Origin: Clostridiales bacterium | GTDB taxonomy: Bacteria; Bacillota; Clostridia; Lachnospirales; Lachnospiraceae | Reading direction: 5' to 3' | DNA length: 48,266 bases | NCBI GenBank assembly: GCA_019423795.1 | Contig: JAHZAT010000008.1 | Coordinates: 1-48,266 of the forward strand | Shown: positions 8,708 through 17,357 of the stretch, one piece after another | Position numbering within the stretch: position 1 is the first letter of the stretch | Layout of the letters: every line of letters begins with the position of its first letter | The notes under the pieces: generated by a model | Databases searched by the model: none | The model's input: the letters and a program-made list of their open reading frames with translations, nothing else | What the model was told of the DNA's origin: nothing | Translations under genes and position numbers: made by a program

Positions 8708-9406
8708 ATGGCAGAAGAAGTAAAAGAAACAAGAGAAGATTTCGAAGCACAGTTAGAAGAATCTTTAAATAAAGCATCAACAAATGAAGACGCAGTATGG
8801 AACCGTTTAGAGCAGATGAAAGAAGATGGGGATGTTCTGGCATTGACAGTTGGCGGTGTTGTAAATGGTGGAGTTATCGTTTATGTCGAAGGAATCCGTG
8901 GATTTATTCCAGCATCTTTATTATCAACAAAATATGTAGAAGATCTGAACGTATGGTTACAGAAAGATGTGGAAGCAAAGATCATCACAGTAGAACCAGA
9001 AGAACAGAGACTTGTCTTATCTGCAAAAGCTGTTGAGAAGGAAAAAGAAAGAAAAGAACGCGAGAATAAGATCAATGAATTAAAAGTTGGTACAGTTGTA
9101 GAAGGTACAGTTGAAAATATCATGCCATATGGAGCATTTGTTGATATCGGTGATGGAATCAGTGGATTAGTTCATATTTCACAGTTAAGCCAGAAGAGAG
9201 TAAAATCTCCAGAAGAAGTTGTGAAAGAAGGAGATGCTGTTACAGTTAAGATCATTAAAGTCGCAAATGGAAAAGTAAGTTTAAGTATCAAAGCATTAGA
9301 AGAGGATAAAGAAGCAGCTAAGAAAGCAGAAGAAACTGGTGTGGAATACACAGAAGATGCAGCTGGAACAAGTCTTGGTGACTTACTTGCAAATATCAAA
9401 TTATAG
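8708..9406 (+). CDS. S1 RNA-binding domain protein
   Basis: A 232-residue protein related to ribosomal protein S1 but with only two S1 (OB-fold) domains, about residues 42-108 and 124-195. The second is the classic type: G-T-V-V-E-G-T-V, Y-G-A-F-V-D-I-G-D-G, G-L-V-H-I-S-Q-L and a V-S-L-S-I-K-A strand. The two are joined by a charged helix, and a short acidic tail follows. It probably binds mRNA or structured RNA in the cytosol, perhaps at the ribosome. An ATG at 8699 sits directly on the GGAGG (8693-8697), so the ATG at 8708 with 10-nt spacing is preferred. It is followed closely by aroC (12 nt), so both may share a transcript. Confidence 0.88.
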   Translation: MAEEVKETREDFEAQLEESLNKASTNEDAVWNRLEQMKEDGDVLALTVGGVVNGGVIVYVEGIRGFIPASLLSTKYVEDLNVWLQKDVEAKIITVEPEEQRLVLSAKAVEKEKERKERENKINELKVGTVVEGTVENIMPYGAFVDIGDGISGLVHISQLSQKRVKSPEEVVKEGDAVTVKIIKVANGKVSLSIKALEEDKEAAKKAEETGVEYTEDAAGTSLGDLLANIKL

Positions 9407-9418
9407 GAAGGAACATAT

Positions 9419-10519
9419 ATGGCAGGATCAGGTTTTGGCACAAATTTTCGAATTACAACATGGGGGGAAACTCATGGTGCAGGCGTAGGTGTCGTGGTAG
9501 ATGGATGTCCGGCTGGATTACCTCTTGAGAGAGAAGATGTTCAGAAATATCTGGACCGCAGAAAACCAGGGCAGTCAAAGTATACAACACAGAGAAAAGA
9601 AGGAGATCAGGTTGAGATTCTTTCTGGTATCTTCGAAGGAAGAACAACAGGGACTCCGATCTCCATGGTTGTATATAACAAGGATCAGAGGTCTAAAGAT
9701 TACAGCAATATCAAAGATATTTACCGTCCAGGACATGCAGATTTTACATTTGACATGAAATATGGATTCAGAGATTACCGCGGTGGCGGCAGATCTTCTG
9801 GACGAGAGACGATCGGACGTGTAGCAGCAGGAGCTGTAGCAGCGAAAGTTTTGAAAGAACTGGGAATTGAGATCAAAGCTTATGCAAAAGCGATCGCAGG
9901 AATTGAAGTATCTAAGGATCATTTTGACTTTGCGGAGATGAATAACAATCCATTTAACATGCCAGATAAAGAGGCAGCAAAACTTGTACAGGAGAAAGCA
10001 GACCAGATGATCAAAGAGATGGATTCCATCGGTGGTATCATTGAATGTCAGATCACAGGAATGCCAGTTGGAATCGGGGAAACCGTTTTTGATAAACTGG
10101 ATGCAGAACTTTCGAAAGCCATTATGTCCATTGGATCAGTAAAAGGCTTCGAGATCGGAGATGGATTTGAGGCTGCCAACCTGCGAGGGTCAGAGAATAA
10201 TGATGATTTTATCTGTGTTGATGGGAAGGTAGAAAAAGAGACAAATCATTCTGGAGGAGTTCTTGGAGGAATGAGTGATGGAAGTGCGATCGTATTCCGT
10301 GCAGCCATCAAACCGACACCATCGATCGCACAGACACAGAAGACAGTCAATCGTGATCTTGATAATGTAGAGATTGAAATTCATGGCCGTCATGATCCAA
10401 TGATCGTGCCAAGAGCTGTAGTTGTGGTAGAATCAATGGCAGCTGTTACGATTCTTGATGGAGTTTTAAAGAATCTTGGTGCAACAATGGATAATATTAA
10501 GAAAATTTATGGTGAATAA
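9419..10519 (+). CDS. aroC: Chorismate synthase
   Basis: Chorismate synthase (366 residues) converts 5-enolpyruvylshikimate-3-phosphate to chorismate with reduced FMN, the last step of the shikimate pathway. Recognised by the N-terminal T-W-G-E-T-H-G-A signature, the R-K-P-G-Q-S-K-Y-T segment, the G-G-G-R-S-S-G-R-E-T motif (about residues 122-131) and the C-terminal R-H-D-P sequence. Length is normal for the family. GGAAGGA precedes the ATG at 9419. It is followed 2 nt later by tgt, an operon-like arrangement without an obvious metabolic link. Confidence 0.97.
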   Translation: MAGSGFGTNFRITTWGETHGAGVGVVVDGCPAGLPLEREDVQKYLDRRKPGQSKYTTQRKEGDQVEILSGIFEGRTTGTPISMVVYNKDQRSKDYSNIKDIYRPGHADFTFDMKYGFRDYRGGGRSSGRETIGRVAAGAVAAKVLKELGIEIKAYAKAIAGIEVSKDHFDFAEMNNNPFNMPDKEAAKLVQEKADQMIKEMDSIGGIIECQITGMPVGIGETVFDKLDAELSKAIMSIGSVKGFEIGDGFEAANLRGSENNDDFICVDGKVEKETNHSGGVLGGMSDGSAIVFRAAIKPTPSIAQTQKTVNRDLDNVEIEIHGRHDPMIVPRAVVVVESMAAVTILDGVLKNLGATMDNIKKIYGE

Positions 10520-10521
10520 GA

Positions 10522-11649
10522 ATGTATGAATTAATCAAAAAAGACGGAAGAGCAAAAAGAGGCCGTTTAACAACGGTCCATGGTGTGATCGAAACACCAG
10601 TATTTATGAATGTCGGGACTGTGGCAGCGATCAAAGGTGCAGTCAGTACAGATGATCTCAAAGATATTGGAACACAGGTGGAGTTATCTAATACATATCA
10701 TCTGCATGTAAGAACAGGAGATAAGCTGATTAAGGAATTTGGAGGGCTGCATAAGTTTATGCACTGGGACCGCCCGATCCTTACAGATTCTGGCGGATTT
10801 CAGGTGTTTTCATTGGCGAAGCTTCGTAAGATCAAAGAAGAAGGCGTTTCTTTTGCTTCTCATATTGATGGAAGAAAGATTTTCATGGGACCAGAAGAAA
10901 GTATGCAGATCCAGTCAAACTTAGGATCAACGATCGCGATGGCATTTGACGAATGTCCGCCACATCCTGCAACAAGAGAGTATATGCAGAATTCTGTTGA
11001 TCGTACAACAAGATGGTTGAGACGATGCAAAAAAGAGATGGACCGCTTAAATTCTCTGGAAGATACAGTCAATCCACATCAGATGTTATTTGGAATCAAT
11101 CAGGGTGGAACATTTGAAGATATCCGAATCGAACACGCTAAAGAGATTTCCAAGATGGATCTAGATGGATATGCATTAGGTGGACTTGCGGTTGGAGAAA
11201 CACATGAAGAGATGTACAATATCCTTGAAAAGACAGTGCCATATCTGCCAGAAGATAAACCAACTTACCTGATGGGGGTTGGAACACCGGTGAATATTTT
11301 AGAAGCAGTTGACCGTGGAGTTGATTTCTTTGATTGTGTATATCCAACAAGAAATGGCCGTCATGGACATGTATATACGAATCAGGGAAAACTTAATATG
11401 TTCAATAAAAAATACGAACTGGACCATCGTCCGATCGAAGAAGGATGCCAGTGCCCAGCCTGTAGAAGTTACAGCAGAGCCTATATCCGACATCTTTTAA
11501 AAGCAAAAGAAATGCTAGGAATGAGATTATGTGTCTTGCATAACTTGTATTTTTATAATACAATGATGAGTGAGATTCGTCAGGCAATCGAAGAAGGAAA
11601 CTATAAAGAATACAAGAAACGTAAGATTGATGGCATGATGAATCAGTAA
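10522..11649 (+). CDS. tgt: Queuine/preQ1 tRNA-guanine transglycosylase
   Basis: A 375-residue transglycosylase that exchanges guanine at position 34 of GUN-anticodon tRNAs for a queuosine precursor. Visible motifs: T-D-S-G-G-F-Q-V-F with a catalytic Asp near 90, F-G-I-N-Q-G-G, L-G-G-L-A-V-G-E, and D-C-V-Y-P-T-R-N-G-R-H-G with the nucleophilic Asp. Near the C terminus C-Q-C-P-A-C and a downstream His form the zinc site. It starts 2 nt after aroC and is followed by yajC, as in many bacteria where tgt, yajC and secD are neighbours. Confidence 0.97.
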   Translation: MYELIKKDGRAKRGRLTTVHGVIETPVFMNVGTVAAIKGAVSTDDLKDIGTQVELSNTYHLHVRTGDKLIKEFGGLHKFMHWDRPILTDSGGFQVFSLAKLRKIKEEGVSFASHIDGRKIFMGPEESMQIQSNLGSTIAMAFDECPPHPATREYMQNSVDRTTRWLRRCKKEMDRLNSLEDTVNPHQMLFGINQGGTFEDIRIEHAKEISKMDLDGYALGGLAVGETHEEMYNILEKTVPYLPEDKPTYLMGVGTPVNILEAVDRGVDFFDCVYPTRNGRHGHVYTNQGKLNMFNKKYELDHRPIEEGCQCPACRSYSRAYIRHLLKAKEMLGMRLCVLHNLYFYNTMMSEIRQAIEEGNYKEYKKRKIDGMMNQ

Positions 11650-11675
11650 TCTTATTAGAAAGATGGAGGAAGAAA

Positions 11676-11969
11676 ATGGATCAGGTTACAATGACAATTC
11701 TGATGTTGGTTGTTTGTTTTGGATTAATGTACTTTTTAACGATCAGACCACAGAAGAAAAAAGAAGAAGAATTAAAACAGATGATGGAAACTCTGGAAGT
11801 TGGAGACAGCGTGTTGACAACAAGCGGATTTTACGGAGTTGTTGTAGATAAAGTTGATGAAACAACGATCATTGTTGAATTTGGTAACGACAAACATTGC
11901 CGTATCCCAATGGAGAAATCAGCAATCCAGGCAATGGAAAAAGCGAACGCATCATCATCTGAAGAATAA
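11676..11969 (+). CDS. yajC: Preprotein translocase subunit YajC
   Basis: A 97-residue accessory component of the SecDF-YajC membrane complex that assists protein export. It has one N-terminal membrane helix (about residues 4-21), followed by the family hallmark F-L-T-I-R-P-Q-K-K-K-E-E and the G-D-S-V-L-T-T-S-G-F-Y-G-V-V segment. GGAGG lies 5-6 nt before the ATG. A strong terminator follows. secDF lies 3 kb downstream, separated by a divergent PHP gene and the SCIFF genes. Confidence 0.95.
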   Translation: MDQVTMTILMLVVCFGLMYFLTIRPQKKKEEELKQMMETLEVGDSVLTTSGFYGVVVDKVDETTIIVEFGNDKHCRIPMEKSAIQAMEKANASSSEE

Positions 11970-11990
11970 GATGAATATTTGATCAAAAGA

Positions 11991-12037
11991 AAAGAATCTG
12001 AGACAGAGAATAGTATCTGTATTTCAGATTCTTTTTT
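11991..12037. terminator. Bidirectional terminator between yajC and the PHP gene
   Basis: A long hairpin pairs 11991-12001 with 12024-12034, with an additional inner ACAGA/TCTGT pairing, followed by seven Ts. It separates the convergent yajC (plus) and PHP phosphoesterase (minus) genes. The reverse strand also runs into a T-rich stretch, so it may serve both. Confidence 0.85.
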
Positions 12038-12049
12038 TGTTTCTTAATA

Positions 12050-12877
12050 TTAATTCATCAGATCATCAATCAAATGATCTGGGACAAATAACGGTCCGCG
12101 TCCGGTTCCGATTTCGATATCTGGTTTATTCGTTCCATGGAAGTCTGATCCTCCAGTTGCAAGAAGATCATATTCTTTCTGCCATTGACGAAGTTTTGTG
12201 ATCTGGCCGATATGATGGGAAGAATGATAAACTTCGATTCCTGCGAGCCCTTCTTCTTTCAGATCATGAATGAGATGTTTGGTATCTTCATTTGAGAATT
12301 TATATAAAAATGGATGTGCAAGAACCGGAATTCCGCCAGCATCAAGGATTAATCTTAAGCAATCTTTTGGATCAAAAAATGGTTTTGGAACATAATATTT
12401 ACACTTTTCACCAAGATATTTGGAAAAAGCTTGATCCATGGAAGAACAAATGTCTTCTGCGATCAAAGTTCTTGCAAAGTGAGCTCGTGTGATCACAGTA
12501 TGAGGATCACCATTTTGCAGTTTTTCAAGCGTGATCGGATAACCGTCTTTTTGAAAGAGTTCGATCATATCAAGATTTCTCTGAAAGCGTTTGTCACGGA
12601 GCATGTTGAGTGTTTGATTTAACTGCTGATCCTTATAGTTGATTCTGTATCCTAATACATGAATCTCACGATGAAGTGCATCACATGAAATTTCAATTCC
12701 AGGAATGAATTTCAGATCATCTGGAAGATCTATAGCAAGAATTTCCGGAATTCCATCGACAGTATCATGATCTGTCAGAGAAAATCCATATAATCCTTTT
12801 GCTATCACTTTTTGAACAATCTGTTTTGGTGTAAAAGTTCCATCGGAACAAGTAGAATGTATATGAAGATCGATCAT
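12050..12877 (-). CDS. PHP-domain phosphoesterase (TrpH/YciV-like)
   Basis: A 275-residue cytosolic PHP-superfamily phosphoesterase. The N terminus reads D-L-H-I-H-S-T-C-S-D-G, the metal-binding PHP motif. Then S-L-T-D-H-D-T-V, a G-I-E-I-S segment, G-I-P-V-L-A-H-P-F, and a C-terminal G-S-D-F-H-G supply further ligands. Members of this family hydrolyse 3-prime,5-prime-nucleoside bisphosphates or trim RNA 5-prime ends (RNase AM); the exact substrate here is not provable. It is the only clear minus-strand protein gene in the window. CTCCTT on the plus strand (12885-12890) is its ribosome site, 7 nt before the ATG. Confidence 0.92.
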   Translation of the reverse strand: MIDLHIHSTCSDGTFTPKQIVQKVIAKGLYGFSLTDHDTVDGIPEILAIDLPDDLKFIPGIEISCDALHREIHVLGYRINYKDQQLNQTLNMLRDKRFQRNLDMIELFQKDGYPITLEKLQNGDPHTVITRAHFARTLIAEDICSSMDQAFSKYLGEKCKYYVPKPFFDPKDCLRLILDAGGIPVLAHPFLYKFSNEDTKHLIHDLKEEGLAGIEVYHSSHHIGQITKLRQWQKEYDLLATGGSDFHGTNKPDIEIGTGRGPLFVPDHLIDDLMN

Positions 12878-12906
12878 AGGAAAACTCCTTTCGTATTTTT
12901 AATGTC

Positions 12907-12934
12907 AGTTTATCACAAAAAGGTATAGATTCAA
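12907..12934 (-). promoter_or_regulatory. Possible promoter of the PHP gene
   Basis: Reading the minus strand: TTGAAT (12934-12929), 16-nt spacer, TAAACT (12912-12907) preceded by a TGn extended -10 element. It lies about 30 nt upstream of the PHP start. The -10 match is only 4/6. Confidence 0.4.
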
Positions 12935-12974
12935 AATACCAGTCATAGATTAAATAGAAAAAGGAGCAACTGTT

Positions 12975-13340
12975 ATGGACATGGGGAAAAAGGGACTCTA
13001 TATGATACAAAGTCTGGTATTTGCCTACATTGCCACAGGAATTTTATTGTGTCTTCTTGCATTTATCATCTATCAAAGTAATGCAGGAATGAAGATCGCG
13101 AATCTTGGGGTCACACTTACATATATTCTTGCATCTGTTTTTGCTGGCATGCTGATCGGAAGTAAGATCGGAAAAAAGAAGTTTTTATGGGGATTTGCAG
13201 CAGGAATGTTATACTTTATGATCTTGACTTTGATCTCGTGGATTTTTCAAAAAAATATCGTTCTGTTTTCCACAGAAAGGATCACAGCATGTTTCTTATG
13301 TATTGCAGGAGGAACTTTAGGTGGAATGCTTGCTATTTGA
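12975..13340 (+). CDS. TIGR04086-like four-helix membrane protein
   Basis: A 121-residue integral membrane protein with four predicted helices (about residues 10-32, 41-63, 69-90 and 100-119). It contains the Gly-rich G-M-L-I-G-S-K-I-G-K-K-K turn and a final C-I-A-G-G-T-L-G-G-M-L helix. Size, topology and position directly before the SCIFF peptide gene fit the clostridial TIGR04086 membrane family; its biochemical role is unknown. AGGAG lies 8 nt before the ATG at 12975. Synteny with SCIFF suggests either a role in peptide export or simple co-conservation (inference). Confidence 0.8.
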   Translation: MDMGKKGLYMIQSLVFAYIATGILLCLLAFIIYQSNAGMKIANLGVTLTYILASVFAGMLIGSKIGKKKFLWGFAAGMLYFMILTLISWIFQKNIVLFSTERITACFLCIAGGTLGGMLAI

Positions 13341-13358
13341 AAATGAATATGATACAAT
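13330..13358 (+). promoter_or_regulatory. Promoter of the SCIFF gene
   Basis: TTGCTA (13330-13335), 17-nt spacer, TACAAT (13353-13358) with a TGA extended -10 directly before it. The -35 lies inside the last codons of the preceding membrane-protein gene. The scfA start is 38 nt downstream. Confidence 0.6.
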
Positions 13359-13396
13359 ATAGCAAGTTATTTTATGAGAATCAGGAGGACGATAAG

Positions 13397-13540
13397 ATGA
13401 AACATATTAAAACTCTGACAAATAAAACATTACAGAACACAGTAAAAAAAGGTGGATGTGGTGAATGCCAGACATCTTGCCAGTCAGCATGTAAAACATC
13501 TTGTACAGTAGGTAACCAGACCTGCGAACACAGCAAATAG
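13397..13540 (+). CDS. scfA: SCIFF ranthipeptide precursor (six cysteines in forty-five)
   Basis: A 47-residue ribosomally made peptide precursor. It has a Lys/Thr-rich leader (residues 1-20) and a Cys-rich core with six cysteines at 21, 24, 28, 32, 36 and 43; the core reads G-G-C-G-E-C-Q-T-S-C-Q-S-A-C-K-T-S-C-T. The family is near-universal in Clostridia and is modified by a radical SAM enzyme that links Cys sulfur to a Thr. The Cys32/Thr37 pair crosslinked in the C. thermocellum homologue is conserved here by number. The mature function is not settled. AGGAGG lies upstream of the ATG at 13397. It has its own promoter, and a terminator separates it from the maturase gene. Confidence 0.96.
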   Translation: MKHIKTLTNKTLQNTVKKGGCGECQTSCQSACKTSCTVGNQTCEHSK

Positions 13541-13565
13541 TCAAATCGAACAAAGACTTTGTGCT

Positions 13566-13597
13566 TGAGGCGTTCCTTGTGGGCCGCCTCATTTTTT
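13566..13597 (+). terminator. Terminator/attenuator between scfA and scfB
   Basis: TGAGGCG (13566-13572) pairs with CGCCTCA (13585-13591) and is followed by six Ts. Partial read-through here would give more peptide mRNA than maturase mRNA. Confidence 0.85.
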
Positions 13598-13635
13598 CGA
13601 TGAAAGAAAATAACAGATAAAGGGAGAAAGAAACA

Positions 13636-15012
13636 ATGGTTCACCAGTATAAAAATAATGGATATAACATGGCCCTTGATGTAGCAAGTGGATCTGTCCA
13701 TGTGGTTGATGACCTGACATATGAGGTGATTGCTTTATATGAGGATCATACATTAGAAGAGATCATCAAAGAATTATCATCCTGGGATGAGAAAGATGTC
13801 AAAGAATCTTATGGAGAAGTTACAGAATTAAAAGATGCAGGTGTATTATTTACAGAAGACTGTTATGAAGAATACATTTGTGGATTCAAAGATAGACCAA
13901 CAGTTGTAAAGGCACTCTGTCTTCATATTGCACATGATTGTAACCTTGCCTGCCGATACTGTTTCGCAGAAGAAGGAGAATACAAGGGAAGACGTGCATT
14001 AATGAGTGCTGAAGTCGGTAAGAAAGCATTAGATTTTCTTGTAGAGAATTCAGGAAACCGTAGAAATCTGGAAGTTGATTTCTTTGGTGGAGAGCCTTTG
14101 ATGAACTTTGATGTAGTGAAAGAAATCGTTGCATATGGACGTTCTTTGGAAGAAACACATGATAAGAAGTTCCGTTTTACATTGACAACAAATGGTGTAT
14201 TACTAAACGATGATATCATGGAATTTGCCAATAAAGAGATGGATAACGTTGTATTAAGTGTGGATGGAAGAAAAGAAGTTCACGATTACATGAGACCATT
14301 CCGTAATGGAAAAGGAAGCTATGATTTTGTTATCGACAAATTCAAGAAATTTGCAGACAGCAGAAACCAGCAGAAATATTATGTAAGAGGAACTTTTACA
14401 CATCATAACTTAGATTTCTCAAAAGACGTTATGCATTTAGCAGATGCAGGATTCGAACAGATTTCTGTAGAACCTGTTGTGGCACCGGATACAGCAGATT
14501 ATGCGATCACAGAAGAGGATCTTCCAATTCTGATGGATGAATATGATCTTCTTGCAAAAGAGATGATCAAAAGAGAGAAGGAAGGAAAAGGATTTACCTT
14601 CTTCCACTTTATGATCGACTTAACAGGAGGGCCATGTGTTGCAAAACGTTTATCCGGATGTGGTTCAGGAACAGAATATCTTGCAGTGACTCCATGGGGA
14701 GATTTATATCCATGCCATCAGTTTGTAGGAGAAGAAGACTTCTTAATGGGTAATGTTTACGAAGGAGTCAAGAAAGATGAGATCGTCAAAGAATTCAAGG
14801 CATGTAATGTATACTCCAAAGAAGAATGTAAAAAATGTTTTGCAAGATTCTATTGCAGTGGTGGATGCAGTGCAAATTCTTATAACTTTAACGGTACGAT
14901 CGATGGAACTTATGAGATCGGATGTAAATTAGAGCGCAAGAGGGTAGAATGTGCATTAATGGTAAAGGCAGCATTGGCATTAGAAGGGGAGACGGAGAAT
15001 GAAGAAGCGTAA
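13636..15012 (+). CDS. scfB: SCIFF maturase, radical SAM/SPASM thioether-forming enzyme
   Basis: A 458-residue radical SAM enzyme that forms thioether bonds in the adjacent SCIFF peptide. The N-terminal part (about residues 1-85) is the peptide-binding RRE region. The radical SAM cluster is C102-x3-C106-x2-C109 (C-N-L-A-C-R-Y-C). The F-F-G-G-E-P-L motif follows near 153. The C-terminal SPASM domain supplies Cys ligands for auxiliary iron-sulfur clusters, including C-G-S-G, Y-P-C-H-Q-F and C-K-K-C-F-A-R-F-Y-C-S-G-G-C. GGGAG precedes the ATG at 13636. Its end overlaps secDF by 14 nt, so maturase and translocon genes are translationally linked. Confidence 0.96.
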   Translation: MVHQYKNNGYNMALDVASGSVHVVDDLTYEVIALYEDHTLEEIIKELSSWDEKDVKESYGEVTELKDAGVLFTEDCYEEYICGFKDRPTVVKALCLHIAHDCNLACRYCFAEEGEYKGRRALMSAEVGKKALDFLVENSGNRRNLEVDFFGGEPLMNFDVVKEIVAYGRSLEETHDKKFRFTLTTNGVLLNDDIMEFANKEMDNVVLSVDGRKEVHDYMRPFRNGKGSYDFVIDKFKKFADSRNQQKYYVRGTFTHHNLDFSKDVMHLADAGFEQISVEPVVAPDTADYAITEEDLPILMDEYDLLAKEMIKREKEGKGFTFFHFMIDLTGGPCVAKRLSGCGSGTEYLAVTPWGDLYPCHQFVGEEDFLMGNVYEGVKKDEIVKEFKACNVYSKEECKKCFARFYCSGGCSANSYNFNGTIDGTYEIGCKLERKRVECALMVKAALALEGETENEEA

Positions 15013-17293
15013 TAGCAGTGGCAAGTATATTGCAGGGCTTATTTTACTGATCGCTTTGTGTGTATTTGGAGCATTTATCACAACCAAGGGAATCACAAAG
15101 AAGAAGATCGGTCGAGCAAGCAATATCGAACTTGGATTAGACCTTGCAGGTGGAGTTAGTATTACATATGAAGTAGATGGCAAGAATGTATCTGATAGTG
15201 ATATGAAAGATACTGTATACAAACTTCAGAAGCGTGTAGAAGGGTACAGTACAGAAGCAGAAGTTTATCAGGAAGGAAAAGATCGTATCAATATCGAGAT
15301 TCCTGGAGTAACAGATGCAAATAAGATTTTAGATGAGCTTGGTAAACCAGGAACACTTTCTTTTGCTGTCCAGAAACAGGTAAAAGTAAAGAAGAATGGA
15401 AAAACAACGACTCAGACAACATTAGATACTGTATTGACAGGTCAAAATGTTAAGAAAGCCAAAGCTGTAACTAATCAGAATCAGACAACTGGTAAGAAAG
15501 AATATTTAGTTGCACTTGAATTTGATGCTAAGGGAACAAAGGCATTTGCGAAAGCCACAAAAGCCAATATTGGAAAACCAATTTATATTATCTATGATAA
15601 TCAGGTGATCAGTGCCCCAAATGTACAGGAAGCGATCACAAAAGGAGAATGTACGATCGATGGTATGGAAAGTTATGAAGCAGCAGAGAATTTAGCTTCA
15701 TCAATTCGAATCGGTTCCTTACCAGTGAAATTAAACGAATTACGTTCTAACGTAGTATCTGCGAAATTAGGAGTGAATGCAATCCAGACAACGGTCAAAG
15801 CAGGAGTCATCGGATTTGTACTGGTATGTTTGATCATGATCGCATTTTATGCAGTGCCTGGTATGATTGCGTGTGTGGCACTTGCGATTTATATGCTGAT
15901 GATGTTATTAGCACTGAATGGATTTAATGCGACACTGACATTGCCGGGACTTGCAGGTATCATCCTCGGTATCGGTATGGCAGTTGATGCAAACGTTATT
16001 ATTTATGCAAGAATTCAGGAAGAGATTGGGGCAGGAAAGAGTACAGGAGCAGCGATCAAATCTGGATTCGGAAAGGCAGCATCAGCGATCATCGATGGTA
16101 ACGTTACAACATTGATCGCAGTATTAGTTTTATGGTTTAAAGGATCAGGAACGGTCAAAGGATTTGCTCAGACACTTGGAATGAGTGTATTGATCTCTAT
16201 GTTTACAGCACTTGTGATCAGCCGATTCCTTGTATATGCGGCATATCATTTTGGACTTCGCGACAAGAAATGGTATGGAAAACCAAGAACGATCAAAACA
16301 AGAGATTTTGTCCGTACAGGTAAGAAATACGTTGCAGTTGCAGGTGTGATTATTTTGATCGGACTTGCTGCACTTCCAATGAATCGAAGCAAGATTGGAT
16401 CAATCTTGAATTATGATCTGGAATTCTCAGGTGGTACAGCATCTACGATCACATTCAAGGATGACCAGAAAGTCAATGATTCTTTAGAAAAACAGGTTGT
16501 GAAAGCTTACGAGAAAGTCAGCAAGTCAACCTCTGTTCAGAGTCAGAAAGTAAAAGCAAACAATCAGATGGTTGTAAAAAGTGTAGAATTGAATCTGAGC
16601 CAGAGAAAACAGATCGAAAATACATTAAAGAAAGATTATAAAGTAAAATCTGTAACAACAGAGAATATCAGTTCAACGATCAGTAATGAAATGCAAAGAG
16701 ATGCATTTATTTCCGTTGTGATCTCAGCGATCTGTATGCTGATCTACATTGCGATCCGATTCAAAGATGTGAAGTTTGGATCCAGTGCGATCATCGCATT
16801 GATCAATGACGTATTGGTCGTATTTGCAGCATATTCTGTTGGAAGATTATCTGTTGGTGGAACATTTATCGCATGTATGTTAACGATCATTGGATATTCT
16901 ATCAACTCAACGATCGTTATCTTTGACCGTATCCGTGAGAATCTGAAACTTCAGACGATCCGGACAAGAGATGATATCAAAGCGCTTGTGAATCAGAGTA
17001 TTTCAAGTACATTGGTTCGTACGATCAATACAAGTTTGACAACATTTGTTATGGTGTTAGCGTTATTCATCTGCGGAGTATCCTCCTTAAGAGAATTTGC
17101 ATTAGCATTGATGGTGGGTGTGATCGGAGGAGCGTTCTCTTCTGTATTCTTAACTGGACCACTTTGGTATATGATGAAGACGCGAATTGGATCAGATGTG
17201 ATCAAAGAAAATCAGGCAGCCAGTCAAGCACAGCCAGAGAAGATCACAGCGAATCCAAACCGCAAGAAAAAGAAGAAAAAGAAAAGAAAATAA
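14999..17293 (+). CDS. secDF: Fused protein-export membrane protein SecD/SecF
   Basis: A 764-residue SecD-SecF fusion with about 12 membrane helices that uses the proton gradient to pull preproteins out of the SecYEG channel. The SecD half (about 1-430) shows L-G-L-D-L-A-G-G-V, the R-I-G-S-L-P-V-K-L segment and G-I-G-M-A-V-D-A-N-V-I-I. The SecF half (about 445-735) shows L-E-F-S-G-G-T and I-G-Y-S-I-N-S-T-I-V-I-F-D-R-I-R-E-N. The C terminus is a Lys/Arg-rich tail. The ATG at 14999 lies inside scfB with GGGGAGACGGAG before it. Confidence 0.97.
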   Translation: MKKRNSSGKYIAGLILLIALCVFGAFITTKGITKKKIGRASNIELGLDLAGGVSITYEVDGKNVSDSDMKDTVYKLQKRVEGYSTEAEVYQEGKDRINIEIPGVTDANKILDELGKPGTLSFAVQKQVKVKKNGKTTTQTTLDTVLTGQNVKKAKAVTNQNQTTGKKEYLVALEFDAKGTKAFAKATKANIGKPIYIIYDNQVISAPNVQEAITKGECTIDGMESYEAAENLASSIRIGSLPVKLNELRSNVVSAKLGVNAIQTTVKAGVIGFVLVCLIMIAFYAVPGMIACVALAIYMLMMLLALNGFNATLTLPGLAGIILGIGMAVDANVIIYARIQEEIGAGKSTGAAIKSGFGKAASAIIDGNVTTLIAVLVLWFKGSGTVKGFAQTLGMSVLISMFTALVISRFLVYAAYHFGLRDKKWYGKPRTIKTRDFVRTGKKYVAVAGVIILIGLAALPMNRSKIGSILNYDLEFSGGTASTITFKDDQKVNDSLEKQVVKAYEKVSKSTSVQSQKVKANNQMVVKSVELNLSQRKQIENTLKKDYKVKSVTTENISSTISNEMQRDAFISVVISAICMLIYIAIRFKDVKFGSSAIIALINDVLVVFAAYSVGRLSVGGTFIACMLTIIGYSINSTIVIFDRIRENLKLQTIRTRDDIKALVNQSISSTLVRTINTSLTTFVMVLALFICGVSSLREFALALMVGVIGGAFSSVFLTGPLWYMMKTRIGSDVIKENQAASQAQPEKITANPNRKKKKKKKRK

Positions 17294-17304
17294 AACATTC
17301 AAAA

Positions 17305-17337
17305 AGAGTATTCAGTAAATACTGGATGCTCTTTTTT
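17305..17337 (+). terminator. Terminator after secDF
   Basis: A 13-bp stem (17305-17317 with 17320-17332, with G-U pairs) and a 2-nt loop, followed by five Ts. It starts 12 nt after the secDF stop. Confidence 0.85.
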
Positions 17338-17357
17338 ATGAAAAATGGAGTAAGATG

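Noticed and set aside
13187..13540. 117-codon plus frame running into the SCIFF gene
   Set aside because: It overlaps the TIGR04086-like gene in another frame; only its last 47 codons, with their own ribosome site, form the SCIFF precursor.
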